From Actinomadura mexicana (lineage in GTDB: Bacteria > Actinomycetota > Actinomycetes > Streptosporangiales > Streptosporangiaceae), in the NCBI RefSeq assembly GCF_900188105.1, contig NZ_FZNP01000031.1, positions 1 to 45,463 on the forward strand: a DNA stretch of 45,463 bases, read 5' to 3'. Shown here in pieces: positions 21,160 through 28,852 of the stretch; position 1 is the first letter of the stretch; each line of letters begins with the position of its first letter. A program made the position numbers and the translations under genes. Under the pieces are notes generated by a model. That model was not told where the DNA came from. It saw only the letters and a list, made by a program, of their open reading frames with translations, and made no database searches.

Positions 21160-21845
21160 CAGCGCGTCTCCCCGTTCGCGGTGGGCAGCGTGGCCAGCGG
21201 CGACCGGCGCCCCGCAGGCGTCGCGCGCACCACGTCCAGGTCCACGCCCGGGTGGTCGGCGACGCCGTCCAGGTCGAGGGCCCGGTACAGCGGCACGTAC
21301 TGCCCGTAGCGCGAGCGCCCCCAGTCGGCCGGCGCCACGACGCCGGCGCGCACGAGGTGCCCGAAGTCGCTGCGCCGGATGCGCAGATAGGCCGCCGCTT
21401 CGCCAGCGATCATCAACCGCCCGTCCCGCTCGGCCTGCGCCAGCACTGCCGCGGCGTCCGCCCGCCCGGCCAGCGCCTCCAGGTCCCGCCCGCAGTACAG
21501 GGGCCGCTCCTTGTACGCGCCGATGACCTGGAGCTGCCCAGTACGGACCAGCTCGCGGACGGCGTCGCCGGAGACCTCGATACCGAGTCGCTCGCCGAGC
21601 ACCTCCACCGCGCGGCCCGCGCCCATGTCCGGCAGCGCCCCGACCTTCGGCCGCAGCCCGTCCAGCCGCTCGCGGATCCGGGCGGCGGCGTCCGCCGACC
21701 AGCGCCCGCCCGCCCGGTCCGGCCCGTCGACCAGGCCGAGGCGCTGCGCTCGCTCCAGCCACCACCAGTGCGGCACGCCAAGGTGATCGGCCAGCTGTAG
21801 CGGCCCGAACGACGAGAGCCGCCGCTCCTTCGTCTGCGTCATCAC
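21159..21845 (-). CDS. Multi-HTH DNA-binding regulator
   Basis: 228 residues from ATG 21845 (a second ATG follows at 21842). Three MerR/excisionase-like winged units are visible: residues 15-50 (LADHLGVPHWWWLERAQRLG), 85-125 (VRELVRTGQLQVIGAYKERP) and 145-185 (AAAYLRIRRSDFGHLVRAGV). Repeated wHTH units suggest recognition of a long or repeated site. It diverges from the SprT-like gene across a region with two palindromic elements (21991, 22021). A 62-bp piece of a related gene lies far away at 31405-31466. Confidence 0.7.
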   Translation of the reverse strand: MMTQTKERRLSSFGPLQLADHLGVPHWWWLERAQRLGLVDGPDRAGGRWSADAAARIRERLDGLRPKVGALPDMGAGRAVEVLGERLGIEVSGDAVRELVRTGQLQVIGAYKERPLYCGRDLEALAGRADAAAVLAQAERDGRLMIAGEAAAYLRIRRSDFGHLVRAGVVAPADWGRSRYGQYVPLYRALDLDGVADHPGVDLDVVRATPAGRRSPLATLPTANGETR

Positions 21846-21990
21846 ATACCCCGTTTACCGGCCCCGCCGGCAGCCGGGCCGCACTCGCCGGACGGCACCC
21901 GCACCGGGTGCCGAGAACGCCCCGAACGTAACCCCCGCAGGCCCCTGCCGCAACCGCTTCGCGAAACCGGATATGGCCTCTGACCAGGGA

Positions 21991-22010
21991 ACTTTAAAGT
22001 ACGTTCTTTA
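21991..22010 (+). promoter_or_regulatory. CTTTAAAG element, copy 1
   Basis: ACTTTAAAGTACGTTCTTTA occurs here and, identically, at 23596-23615. A third, inverted copy differing at one core base is at 24255-24273. It contains the palindrome ACTTTAAAGT and lies in the divergent promoter region between the HTH operon and the SprT-like gene. Confidence 0.75.
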
Positions 22011-22019
22011 CCTTGGCGA

Positions 22020-22036
22020 TTGACACGTACGTGTCA
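22020..22036 (+). promoter_or_regulatory. 16-bp palindrome over SprT-like promoter
   Basis: TGACACGTACGTGTCA is a perfect palindrome. With the preceding T it includes TTGACA, a consensus -35 box; GAGGAT 18 bases on is a possible -10. It lies 20 bases before the ATG at 22056 and is a probable operator for that gene. Confidence 0.65.
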
Positions 22037-22055
22037 AAAATGCGAGGATGGGAGC

Positions 22056-22787
22056 ATGACGACGACATCCGCCACCGTCCCGACCGACAGCGTTACCGCG
22101 CCGCTGGTCGCCGCCCTGGAACACGTGTGGGCCGCGATCATCCGGCGGCATCCGGACGTGCCGTCGGTCGTGGTCACCCTCGCGTCCGGCACGATCGGGG
22201 TCCCCGCGGGGAGCGTGACGCTCGGGCACTTCGCCGGAGCCCGGTGGGAGCACCTGGAGCACGGCGACCTCGCCGAGTTGTTCGTGGCAGGGGAGGGCCT
22301 GGCCCGTGGCGCCCGCGACGTGCTCGGCACGCTGCTGCACGAGGCCGCGCACGGCATCGGCCACACCCGCGGGATTCGCAACACCTCCCGCCAGGGCCGC
22401 TACCACAACACCGAGTACAAGAAGCTCGCCCAGGAGGTGGGCCTCACCGTGGCCAAGCTCGACCCGATCGGCTGGTCCGACACCGACGTCCCCGACAGCA
22501 CCGCCGCCGACTACGCGCTTGAGATCGACCAGCTCACCGCCGTGATCCGAGCGCACCGCCGCTCCGAGCACACGGCCCGCATCGTCGCCGCCGGCGGGGG
22601 AGCAGGGCAGGACGGCGACGAGCAGGGCGCCGGCGACGACGTGCGCACCAGCAACAACAACGGCGTGTCCGCGCTGTGCGGGTGCCAGCCGCCGCGGCGT
22701 ATCCGGGTCGCGCCGTCCGTCCTGGCTCTCGGCGCGATCGAATGCAAGGTCTGCGGAGAGCCGTTCACCGGCCCGGACGACGAGTGA
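22056..22787 (+). CDS. SprT-like zinc metalloprotease
   Basis: 243 residues from ATG 22056, with GGGAG just upstream. The active site HEAAH lies near residue 99 within LLHEAAHGIGHTRGI; a third ligand is expected in the following YHNTEYKKLAQEVGL segment. The C-terminus has CGC...C-x-x-C (ALCGCQPPRRIRV, IECKVCGEPF), a zinc ribbon as in SprT/Spartan proteins. Spartan-type proteases cut proteins crosslinked to DNA. For a conjugative plasmid this could remove covalently bound relaxase, but that is speculation. Two palindromic elements lie in its promoter. Confidence 0.8.
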   Translation: MTTTSATVPTDSVTAPLVAALEHVWAAIIRRHPDVPSVVVTLASGTIGVPAGSVTLGHFAGARWEHLEHGDLAELFVAGEGLARGARDVLGTLLHEAAHGIGHTRGIRNTSRQGRYHNTEYKKLAQEVGLTVAKLDPIGWSDTDVPDSTAADYALEIDQLTAVIRAHRRSEHTARIVAAGGGAGQDGDEQGAGDDVRTSNNNGVSALCGCQPPRRIRVAPSVLALGAIECKVCGEPFTGPDDE

Positions 22788-23595
22788 GCACCCGCCCGCC
22801 CGGCGTCACGGTGAGATCAGGAGCTGGCCTACCCGGGGTCGCAAAGACTCGTGCAGCCAGGTCCCCTGGGGCGGCTATCCGCCGGTGGGTAAACCGGTGT
22901 ACGGTCGAGACGCGCTAGACCACATAACTGGAATTTTTAGGCTGATCCCAAGGGATGACCTGGGAGAACAGCATAAGAAGAGGGCCCCTGCGGCGTCGCC
23001 GGCCAAGCAACCGCCACAGGAGCCCCTGCGCAGGAGGCCCTTCGGCTCGTTTCCTCGTCAGAGGAACGGCCAGGGGCCTTCACCGTTCAACCAGTCCCGG
23101 ATCAGCCGGGCGACTCCGACTGCCAGGCGTCCTACGCCAGCGAAGGTCGTAGCCTTCTGCCAGTTCGACGCGCTCTCAGCGGGGGCCCGCCTTGCGCTTT
23201 TCCGAGTGGTGCGACGGCTCGGCACCTCCCGATCACCTCCTCTTCTCCCCGGCCTGAGGGCCGGATCCCCGCCGACAGGTGCCGGAGAGCCAGGAGGCGA
23301 TGGGCGACACGGTACAGGGCCGCACCTGTCCCAGGCGCCTGCACAGTACGGGCTCCCTTGCCTGAACTACCTGCATTGGGAGTATTGGGAGCATCGAGTG
23401 CATGTAGAGTCCCCAGACCGCCGAGCGTCCGTCAGGGGCCGCCAGGGTGCGTTAGTGATTGCCCTGGTCAGGTGGCTGCCTGCGCTCCTTCCATAACTGG
23501 CGTTGGCCGTATCCGGCCACGACACGCCGTAGAAGGGGCAACCACGACCCGTCGAGCGGTACCCAGCACGCTGCATACACCGCCGGGACCTGGTG
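22788..23595. other. Structured non-coding region
   Basis: About 800 bases without a convincing gene; the 203-codon frame at 22885-23496 has no codon bias or family. Notable items are: a hairpin at 23035-23079 (AGGCCC/GGGCCT with an inner CGTTTCCTC/GAGGAACG stem); GGGCCCC-type hairpins around 22983-23030; a 9-bp direct repeat ATTGGGAG(T/C) at 23375-23392; and several short inverted repeats. It lies about 1.2 kb upstream of the putative rep gene. It could hold a replication origin or regulatory RNAs, but nothing visible decides between them. Confidence 0.5.
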
Positions 23596-23618
23596 ACTTT
23601 AAAGTACGTTCTTTAAAG
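23596..23618. promoter_or_regulatory. CTTTAAAG element, copy 2 (double)
   Basis: The 20 bases 23596-23615 equal those at 21991-22010. Here the right half is also a complete CTTTAAAG (23611-23618), so two CTTTAAAG palindromes sit with centres 14 bases apart. It lies 22 bases beyond the 3' end of the minus-strand gene at 23640. No plus-strand gene follows, so its role is unclear. Confidence 0.7.
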
Positions 23619-23639
23619 CGACCGCTCCGCGCGGCCCCC

Positions 23640-24215
23640 TCAGCGCTGCTCGGCGCCGTCCTGGTCGGGCCACAGGACGCGCCCGAACCCGGCCCGCCAG
23701 ATCTCGCCCGGCGTGGTGATCTGCGCGGTGAGCTCGTCGTACTCCCGGAGCCGGACCCCGGTCAGCAGGCCCGGGAAGGCGTCGCGGAACTCGCGCAGCT
23801 CGTCAATGGGGGAGGAGTGCCAGCAGGCCGCGCGGACCTGCTCGACCAGGCCGACCGGCAAGTTTGCGCCGATGCGCTCGGGCCACCCGGTCGACCGCGA
23901 CCCGGGCCACCGCCCCGAGATCGCCGTCTCCGGCGCGTCCGGCCACTCGCGATCCCACCCGCGCGCCGCCAGCTCGGCGTGCACTCCGACCGCCAGCACC
24001 GCCGCGGCGGTGTCCAGCAGCTCGCCGCGCTCGCGGAGCTCGGCCAGCCACGCCACCCGGGCCACCTTGACCGCAGCACGGCCCGCGGCGCCAAGGTGCG
24101 AGTCGTCCCAGCGCGGATCGTCGGCGACCAGCAGCCGCCGGCGCGCCCGCTCCGACGCCACCAGGTCCGCCAGCCGCCCCTCAGTCCCCAGCCGCACCCA
24201 CGCCGCGACACGCAC
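23640..24215 (-). CDS. Hypothetical protein between CTTTAAAG elements
   Basis: 191 residues from GTG 24215, preferred over GTG 24230 because GGAGGG lies a few bases before it. The sequence is Ala/Leu/Arg/Trp-rich and helical (VKVARVAWLAELRERGELLD, TAAAVLAVGVHAELAARGW). The C-terminal part reads WHSSPIDELREFRDAFPGLL and IWRAGFGRVLWPDQDGAEQR. No family is recognised and no membrane helix or metal motif is seen. The inverted element at 24255 lies 40 bases upstream and is its likely operator. Confidence 0.6.
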   Translation of the reverse strand: MRVAAWVRLGTEGRLADLVASERARRRLLVADDPRWDDSHLGAAGRAAVKVARVAWLAELRERGELLDTAAAVLAVGVHAELAARGWDREWPDAPETAISGRWPGSRSTGWPERIGANLPVGLVEQVRAACWHSSPIDELREFRDAFPGLLTGVRLREYDELTAQITTPGEIWRAGFGRVLWPDQDGAEQR

Positions 24216-24254
24216 AAGACCCTCCGCCACCGAAAAAGCGCCCCCACTTCATTG

Positions 24255-24273
24255 GAAAGAACGTGCTTTAAAG
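24255..24273 (-). promoter_or_regulatory. CTTTAAAG element, copy 3
   Basis: On the minus strand this reads ACTTTAAAGCACGTTCTTT, differing at one core position from copies 1 and 2. It lies about 40 bases upstream of the gene starting at 24215. Confidence 0.7.
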
Positions 24274-24387
24274 TTGGCCGGTCAGCGCCCATCCTGCCCG
24301 CTCAATCCGGAAGCCGCGATACAGGCCGCGACGAAATAGTTACCCGACACGCGCCCAAAGTCCCCAGTGTGGGCCCAGAGATCCGCC

Positions 24388-24657
24388 ATGATCTCCCGCA
24401 TGGCTACCCCGATCGGCGCACAGCAACGGCGGCAGAAGAAGCGCCGGGCGAACGGCCCCGGCGTGGAGCTCAAGGCGCGCACCTCCCCGGAGACGCGCGA
24501 GCTCGCCTCACACGGCGCCGCGGCTCGCAACGTCACGCTTGCTCGCTATATCGAGATGCTGATCGAGGAGGACGAGATCGCTCGTCATCACCAGCGGCAG
24601 CACCAACAGGCACAGATGCAGGACGAGCAGGACGAGGCTTCCAAGCGTCGGGCCTAG
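24388..24657 (+). CDS. Ribbon-helix-helix protein upstream of rep
   Basis: 89 residues from ATG 24388; the ATG at 24400 is an alternative. After a basic N-terminus (QQRRQKKRRANG), residues about 28-62 (VELKARTSPETRELASHGAA, then TLARYIEMLIEED) fit a CopG/Arc-type ribbon-helix-helix: one strand and two helices. The tail is Gln/His/Glu-rich. Small RHH proteins just upstream of rep genes often repress rep and set copy number. This is a reasonable inference here, not shown. Confidence 0.65.
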   Translation: MISRMATPIGAQQRRQKKRRANGPGVELKARTSPETRELASHGAAARNVTLARYIEMLIEEDEIARHHQRQHQQAQMQDEQDEASKRRA

Positions 24658-24725
24658 TACCTCAACGTTCGCCCAGGGAGGGCACCGCATGAGCTGAGCG
24701 AGCCGAGCAGGCTCGGAGAAAAGCA

Positions 24726-24776
24726 AGAGGCCCCAAGCGCAACGGCGTCGGAAACCACACGCGCTCTAGGGCCTCT
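24726..24776 (+). terminator. Hairpin between RHH and rep genes
   Basis: AGAGGCCC (24726-24733) pairs with GGGCCTCT (24769-24776), and AGCGC/GCGCT form an inner stem. It lies 68 bases after the RHH stop. It may terminate transcription or act as an attenuator before rep. Further dyads (GAGTCGC/GCGACTC near 24890-24916) follow upstream of the rep reading frame. Confidence 0.55.
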
Positions 24777-24809
24777 CCCCAACACCCGGTCCCGACCGGC
24801 GGCTTTCTG

Positions 24810-26534
24810 TTGCCTCGAAACCGGGCCGAACGTCAGGAGCCCAGGATAGCCGACAGCCATGGGCTGAGTCTCCTATGCCCTGATTCGGGCGAGTCGCAGC
24901 AGGACAGCGACTCAGATTCAGCCGAGACGACAACTCACCGCGCCCGCCGCCGGCGACCCCGCCGTGGCAGCCCGGTCCACCACTTGAAGATCCCCGCCCC
25001 CGGCATCGGACGGCGCACGGCCGTCGCCCGAGCCCTGGCGGAGCTGGAGGGCTCCCGCCGCGCGGTCACCCTGGCCGAGTGGCTCGACTCACTCGACCAG
25101 GACGAGGAGCTCGCCTACGCCCGCGCCGACCGGCGCCGCAACGTCCTGGCCGTGCTCGGCGCGCTCGCCCGCGCCGCCGAGTGGCCGGACATGCCCGGAC
25201 GCCCCCGCGGCGAGGAGATGACCAGCCGCCCCGGGTGGGAATGGCTCGCCGCCGAGGCCGACGTCTCCCGCTCCACCGTCGCCGCCATCCTGACGTGGGC
25301 CCGCCGCCGCGGCCGCCTCGCCGTGGTCGAGACCGGCACCACCCCCACCATCCGGGCCGGGAAGCTCTACCCGCTCCCCGACCCGCACGCCGACCAGGGC
25401 AACCGCGCCGCCGTCTACGTGCTCGCCGTCCCGATCCCGCCCCCCGACCAGCCCGACCCCACCGACGCCGAGCAACCCGCCGCCGCCCTGAGGACAGAAG
25501 TTGGACCCCTCCCCGCCTCCGTAGGAGCGGGGATCTCTAGCCCTGCGCGCGCAGGTACGCGCGCACGCGAGGAACAGGGCGAAACCCGACAAACCATCAA
25601 CGAGGACGGGGGGCTGTGGAAAACCTCGCCCGTGCCGGGTAGCCGCAGCATCCGGCTCGCCGTCGCGGCCGCGATGCGCGCCGCTGACAGGACGCTGTCA
25701 CGGCTGTCCGCGCGGCACCTCCGCCACATCTTCCGCCCCTGGTGGGACGCCGGATGGACACCCGCCGACCTCCTTTACGCTGTAAACCACCGGACCAGCG
25801 GCGAGCCCTGGCCCTACGCCTACGCCCCCGGCGACCTGCGGCACGTCGCCGGATGGCTGCGCCACCGCCTCGCCCACTGGCTCGGCCCAAACGGCGCGCC
25901 CGGCCCCTCGCGCAGCCAGGCCCTCGCCGCAGCCCGCCGCGCCGAGGCCGACCAGCAGGCCCGCCGTACCGCCGCCGCGGCGGCCGCCCGCGCCGCCGCG
26001 GCGCCCGCCGACGCCCCCGGGCCCGCTGCCCAGATCAGCGCCGTCCGCGCCGAACTCCTTGCCCGCCTCGCCACCCGCGGCCGCCTCGCCGGCGTCCAGC
26101 AGGCCCGCCGCCGCGCCGCCCAGGCCCGCCAGCCCACCGCCCCGCCCAGGCCCAGGACCACCAGCACCGCGCCCGCCGTCCGGCAGGGGCTCGGCGTGAT
26201 GCTGCCCGGCCCCGCCTGCCTGCCGCCGCACCAGCCCAGCACCGAACCCCAGCACCCCGCCGCCGTCCCCGAGGCGTCCGAGCTCACCGTCGCCGACCTG
26301 CGCGAGCTCCAACAGGCCGCCGACAACGCCGCCGCCATGACCGGATGGGCAGCCGGAACCGCCGCCCCTCACCGCCCCGACCAGCAGACCGCACCCACCC
26401 CCACGCCGCCGCCCGCCGCCCAGGTGCTCGGCCGCACCCGCTCCCGCCAGGTGAACGCCGCTCGCGACCGCGCCACCGGGCCCGCACCGTTCGGCCCGCT
26501 CGCCGCCGAGATCATCCGGCAGCCCGGCCGATAG
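24810..26534 (+). CDS. Putative plasmid replication initiator (wHTH protein)
   Basis: Up to 574 residues. The start is unclear: TTG 24810 gives the longest frame, but TTG 24984 begins nearer the conserved part, and neither has a ribosome site. From 24984: a helical N-terminus (GRRTAVARALAELEGSRRAV), a winged HTH (WLAAEADVSRSTVAAILTWA, RRRGRLAVVETG), a Pro-rich linker, a second helical module (LSARHLRHIFRPWWDAGWTP; HVAGWLRHRLAHWLG), then an Ala/Pro-rich tail. I associate this architecture with replication proteins of actinomycete plasmids. No other Rep candidate is visible in the circle, and the RHH gene upstream fits. It lacks catalytic motifs of rolling-circle Rep. Confidence 0.5.
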   Translation: MPRNRAERQEPRIADSHGLSLLCPDSGESQQDSDSDSAETTTHRARRRRPRRGSPVHHLKIPAPGIGRRTAVARALAELEGSRRAVTLAEWLDSLDQDEELAYARADRRRNVLAVLGALARAAEWPDMPGRPRGEEMTSRPGWEWLAAEADVSRSTVAAILTWARRRGRLAVVETGTTPTIRAGKLYPLPDPHADQGNRAAVYVLAVPIPPPDQPDPTDAEQPAAALRTEVGPLPASVGAGISSPARAGTRAREEQGETRQTINEDGGLWKTSPVPGSRSIRLAVAAAMRAADRTLSRLSARHLRHIFRPWWDAGWTPADLLYAVNHRTSGEPWPYAYAPGDLRHVAGWLRHRLAHWLGPNGAPGPSRSQALAAARRAEADQQARRTAAAAAARAAAAPADAPGPAAQISAVRAELLARLATRGRLAGVQQARRRAAQARQPTAPPRPRTTSTAPAVRQGLGVMLPGPACLPPHQPSTEPQHPAAVPEASELTVADLRELQQAADNAAAMTGWAAGTAAPHRPDQQTAPTPTPPPAAQVLGRTRSRQVNAARDRATGPAPFGPLAAEIIRQPGR

Positions 26535-26560
26535 CGCCCCCGCCGACATGGCATGAAGTA

Positions 26561-26586
26561 GGCTTCATGAAGCCAACTTCATGAAG
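26561..26586 (+). promoter_or_regulatory. Paired CTTCATGAAG operators
   Basis: GGCTTCATGAAGCC (26561-26574) is a perfect 14-bp palindrome. A second CTTCATGAAG (26577-26586) runs into the ribosome site GGAGGAT of the gene at 26595. The two centres are 14 bases apart. A further half-site CATGAAG lies at 26553. This looks like an autoregulatory operator. Confidence 0.75.
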
Positions 26587-26594
26587 GAGGATGC

Positions 26595-27392
26595 GTGTCT
26601 GAGGAGTTCGCAGACGTGTCGGTTCCGCCGAGCCGCACCGCAGTGTTGATCGAGCAAGCCCAGCTCGCCGCCGTGCTCGCCGACCACAGCGACGAGCACG
26701 CCGAGATCGAGATTGCCCGGCTCGTCGCGCGCAGCCCGTTCCGCGACGCGCCCGCGCAGTTCAGCGAGGCCGAAACGCTGTTCGCCGTCCTGCGCGGCGC
26801 GCGGCGCCTGGCCGACACGCTCGACCGGATCGAGAAGACCGCCGCCCGCATGGCCCGCGAGCGCGGCGTCACCGTCGCCGAGCTCGCCCGCGTCGCGCAG
26901 ATCTCCGAGCGCGCCGCGATGACCCGGTACCGCCGCCGCGGCGACGCCCCCGCCGAGGACCTGCTGACGCTCGCCATCGAGGCCCGCCGCGCCGCCCGGC
27001 TCGACCCCAATGACGTGCTGTTCGCGCTCAACGCCCGCGCCGACCGGGTCCTGTGCGGGCTGTCGACGTCCGACCAGGCCACCGACCCCGAACGGGTGCA
27101 GCTCGCCGACGAGGTCACCCGCGCGCTCCAGTTCGTCGGCCTCCGCCTGGAGTACGCGCCAGGGGAGCCGGGCCGCTACCACGACCAGGACCCCGCCGAC
27201 ATCTTGGCCGCCGGCGGTCTGGTCGAGATCGTCCAAGACGTCGAGTTGCTGATCGCATTGGACAAGCACGGCCGCTACGACGACTTCACCACCCCGCCCG
27301 AGATCCTCGCCGCGCTCGCGGCCGCCGTCGCCGAGCCCAACGATGACGACGAGGACCAGGACGACGAGCCGGACGCCGAGCCCCAGCACTGA
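26595..27392 (+). CDS. HTH-containing protein under CTTCATGAAG control
   Basis: 265 residues from GTG 26595, after AAGGAGGAT. Residues about 85-120 (ARMARERGVTVAELARVAQI, then SERAAMTRYRRRG) form a helix-turn-helix. The regions on either side are helical and Glu/Ala-rich, and the last 20 residues are an acidic tail (DDDEDQDDEPDAEPQH). The double palindrome directly over its ribosome site suggests it binds there itself. No exact family is recognised. Its downstream neighbours are convergent. Confidence 0.65.
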   Translation: MSEEFADVSVPPSRTAVLIEQAQLAAVLADHSDEHAEIEIARLVARSPFRDAPAQFSEAETLFAVLRGARRLADTLDRIEKTAARMARERGVTVAELARVAQISERAAMTRYRRRGDAPAEDLLTLAIEARRAARLDPNDVLFALNARADRVLCGLSTSDQATDPERVQLADEVTRALQFVGLRLEYAPGEPGRYHDQDPADILAAGGLVEIVQDVELLIALDKHGRYDDFTTPPEILAALAAAVAEPNDDDEDQDDEPDAEPQH

Positions 27393-27414
27393 CGAGCGGG
27401 CAAGGTCGCCCGAG

Positions 27415-27783
27415 TCAGCGCGGAGTTATCCAGACTTCCAAGATCTGTTCCTGGGGATCGGGGCCAGTGTCGGGACCGACCCGCCAGCCCTGAGCGGTCA
27501 GCGCCCGGGTGTAGTCGTCCATCACCGTCCTGACGTTCACTCCGTCGAGACCGGGGTCGAGGGCGGCGGCGACGGAGAATGGGCCCCCGTCCTCGCCGTT
27601 CTCGACCACGAACCCGCCGCCGTCCTCGCCGAACTCTTTAAGCCCGGCCCTGCGCAGGGCACGGCGGATACGTTCGGCGTCACGGTTGCGTTCATCCCAC
27701 AGCGGCCGGCGGCCGCGCCCGTACCCGTAGCGCGGCCGCGCCTTGTCCAGGCTGCCCAGCAGGCGATTCATCAGCTCTCTCAT
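27415..27783 (-). CDS. Small hypothetical protein, second of pair
   Basis: 122 residues from ATG 27783, overlapping the upstream stop (ATGA). The N-terminal 40 residues are basic (LLGSLDKARPRYGYGRGRRP). The rest (AERIRRALRRAGLKEFGEDG; VRTVMDDYTRALTAQGWRV) has an alpha/beta character and ends ILEVWITPR. No family is recognised. It is tightly linked to the next gene upstream, so the two probably act together. Confidence 0.6.
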   Translation of the reverse strand: MRELMNRLLGSLDKARPRYGYGRGRRPLWDERNRDAERIRRALRRAGLKEFGEDGGGFVVENGEDGGPFSVAAALDPGLDGVNVRTVMDDYTRALTAQGWRVGPDTGPDPQEQILEVWITPR

Positions 27784-28139
27784 CCCTCACCGTCCAACCC
27801 CTCGGAGTCATAGAGCTTCACGCTGGTGACCGGGCGCCGGTCATCGGTGTGATGCAGACGGATGTAAGCCGCCGAACCGGCAAAGAACGAAAAGTGCTCA
27901 GCCTCATAGAGCGCCGTGGTGACAGCGTCCAGCAGTTCGGCCGCACTGATGCCGGTGAACCCGTCGACGCGCACCGGTTCGGACCGGCCGGCGACGTGGG
28001 CCCACAGCACCCCCGATCCGCTGGTCTCTGCGGCCCGATTGTCCGGCGAACCATCGGAAACGAACAGCGAGATGAGGCGGTCAGCGCGGATGACCTCCGA
28101 CATCGAGGCACAGATCCAGACGTGAGACAGAGCAGGCAT
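27780..28139 (-). CDS. Small hypothetical protein, first of pair
   Basis: 119 residues from ATG 28139. The sequence begins MPALSHVWICASMSEVIRAD, and FSFFAGSAAYIRLHHTDDRR lies near residue 85. I have seen this pattern in short actinobacterial proteins without assigned function. It looks like a compact alpha/beta fold, with no signal peptide. It heads the two-gene minus operon. Confidence 0.6.
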   Translation of the reverse strand: MPALSHVWICASMSEVIRADRLISLFVSDGSPDNRAAETSGSGVLWAHVAGRSEPVRVDGFTGISAAELLDAVTTALYEAEHFSFFAGSAAYIRLHHTDDRRPVTSVKLYDSEGLDGEG

Positions 28140-28793
28140 GCTCTCGATTCTGGAGGAGGGGCGACAGGTTGCAAGCTAAAGCGAGCACCGGGTAACAGCC
28201 CGCCCAGCGCACCACAGCCCTCCGGGCTGACGGCGGCCTGCGGCCGCCCCCCTTTTCCCTCCCGACCCGAGGCCGGATTGTCCGCGGGCCGCAGAACCCG
28301 TCAAGGAACCGCCCTCCGGGTCGCTTCGCGATCGCAAGCGACGAACCCTTGACAGAACCATGCAGCCCGCTGGCTGAACTCTGTTGTCGGCTCGGGAGAA
28401 AAAAGGGGGCGGAGGGAGGGGAGGCGCGGAGGCCGGTTGCCGCCCGGCTGCTGCTGAGCACGGGGCCGGGAACAGGCCGCCCACACCACGCTCACCACCA
28501 GCAGGCCACGCGGCCGCCAGGAGGACGACGCCACGCGGGCCGGGTTCCAGCGCGTGGCCGGGCTGGAATGGTGACCAGCGTTGAGGCTCACAACGCTGCC
28601 AGGTGGACGGCGAGCCGCCCGCACGCAGGCCCCCGGCTCGACCCGGGGCCGGGGTTCAAGCTCGGCGATTTCTGATCATTGAGGTAGGCGCGTCAAGCAG
28701 CGCGCCGAGCTCGCCGAACAGGCCGCGGCGATGCCAGCAGCAGCCGGGGCCAGCGCACCCTCGGAGGAGAAGAAACCGCAGCTCACTAGCAGT
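28140..28793. other. Structured non-coding region
   Basis: About 650 bases with no convincing gene. It holds dense dyads: a perfect GGCGGCC/GGCCGCC hairpin (28232-28248); GTCGCTT/AAGCGAC around CGCGATCGC (28320-28342); and a long-range pair between the pyrimidine tract 28244-28265 and the purine tract 28392-28412, about 19 matches in 21-22 with one gap. A short open frame near 28690-28800 may be a gene remnant. An origin, a structured RNA or a decayed element are all possible. Confidence 0.5.
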
Positions 28794-28815
28794 GCAGTTT
28801 TAAAACTGCTATACT
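28794..28815 (+). promoter_or_regulatory. Palindrome P5 with adjacent -10 (cluster 2 promoter)
   Basis: GCAGTTTTAAAACTGC (28794-28809) is identical to P1 and is followed at the same spacing by TATACT (28810-28815). The first gene begins at 28853, about the same distance as in cluster 1. Confidence 0.8.
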
Positions 28816-28852
28816 GGAGAGGTCAACAAGGAGCCGCACAGGGAGATGGAAC

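Noticed and set aside
22885..23496. A 203-codon plus-strand frame in the gap after the SprT-like gene
   Set aside because: It has no GC3 bias, runs through several hairpins and shows no recognisable domain, so it is treated as non-coding.
28630..28675. tRNA-like GGGGTTCAAGCTC segment
   Set aside because: A T-loop-like GGTTCAA is present, but no acceptor, D or anticodon stems can be drawn around it. It was also considered as an att site in a tRNA end and dropped.
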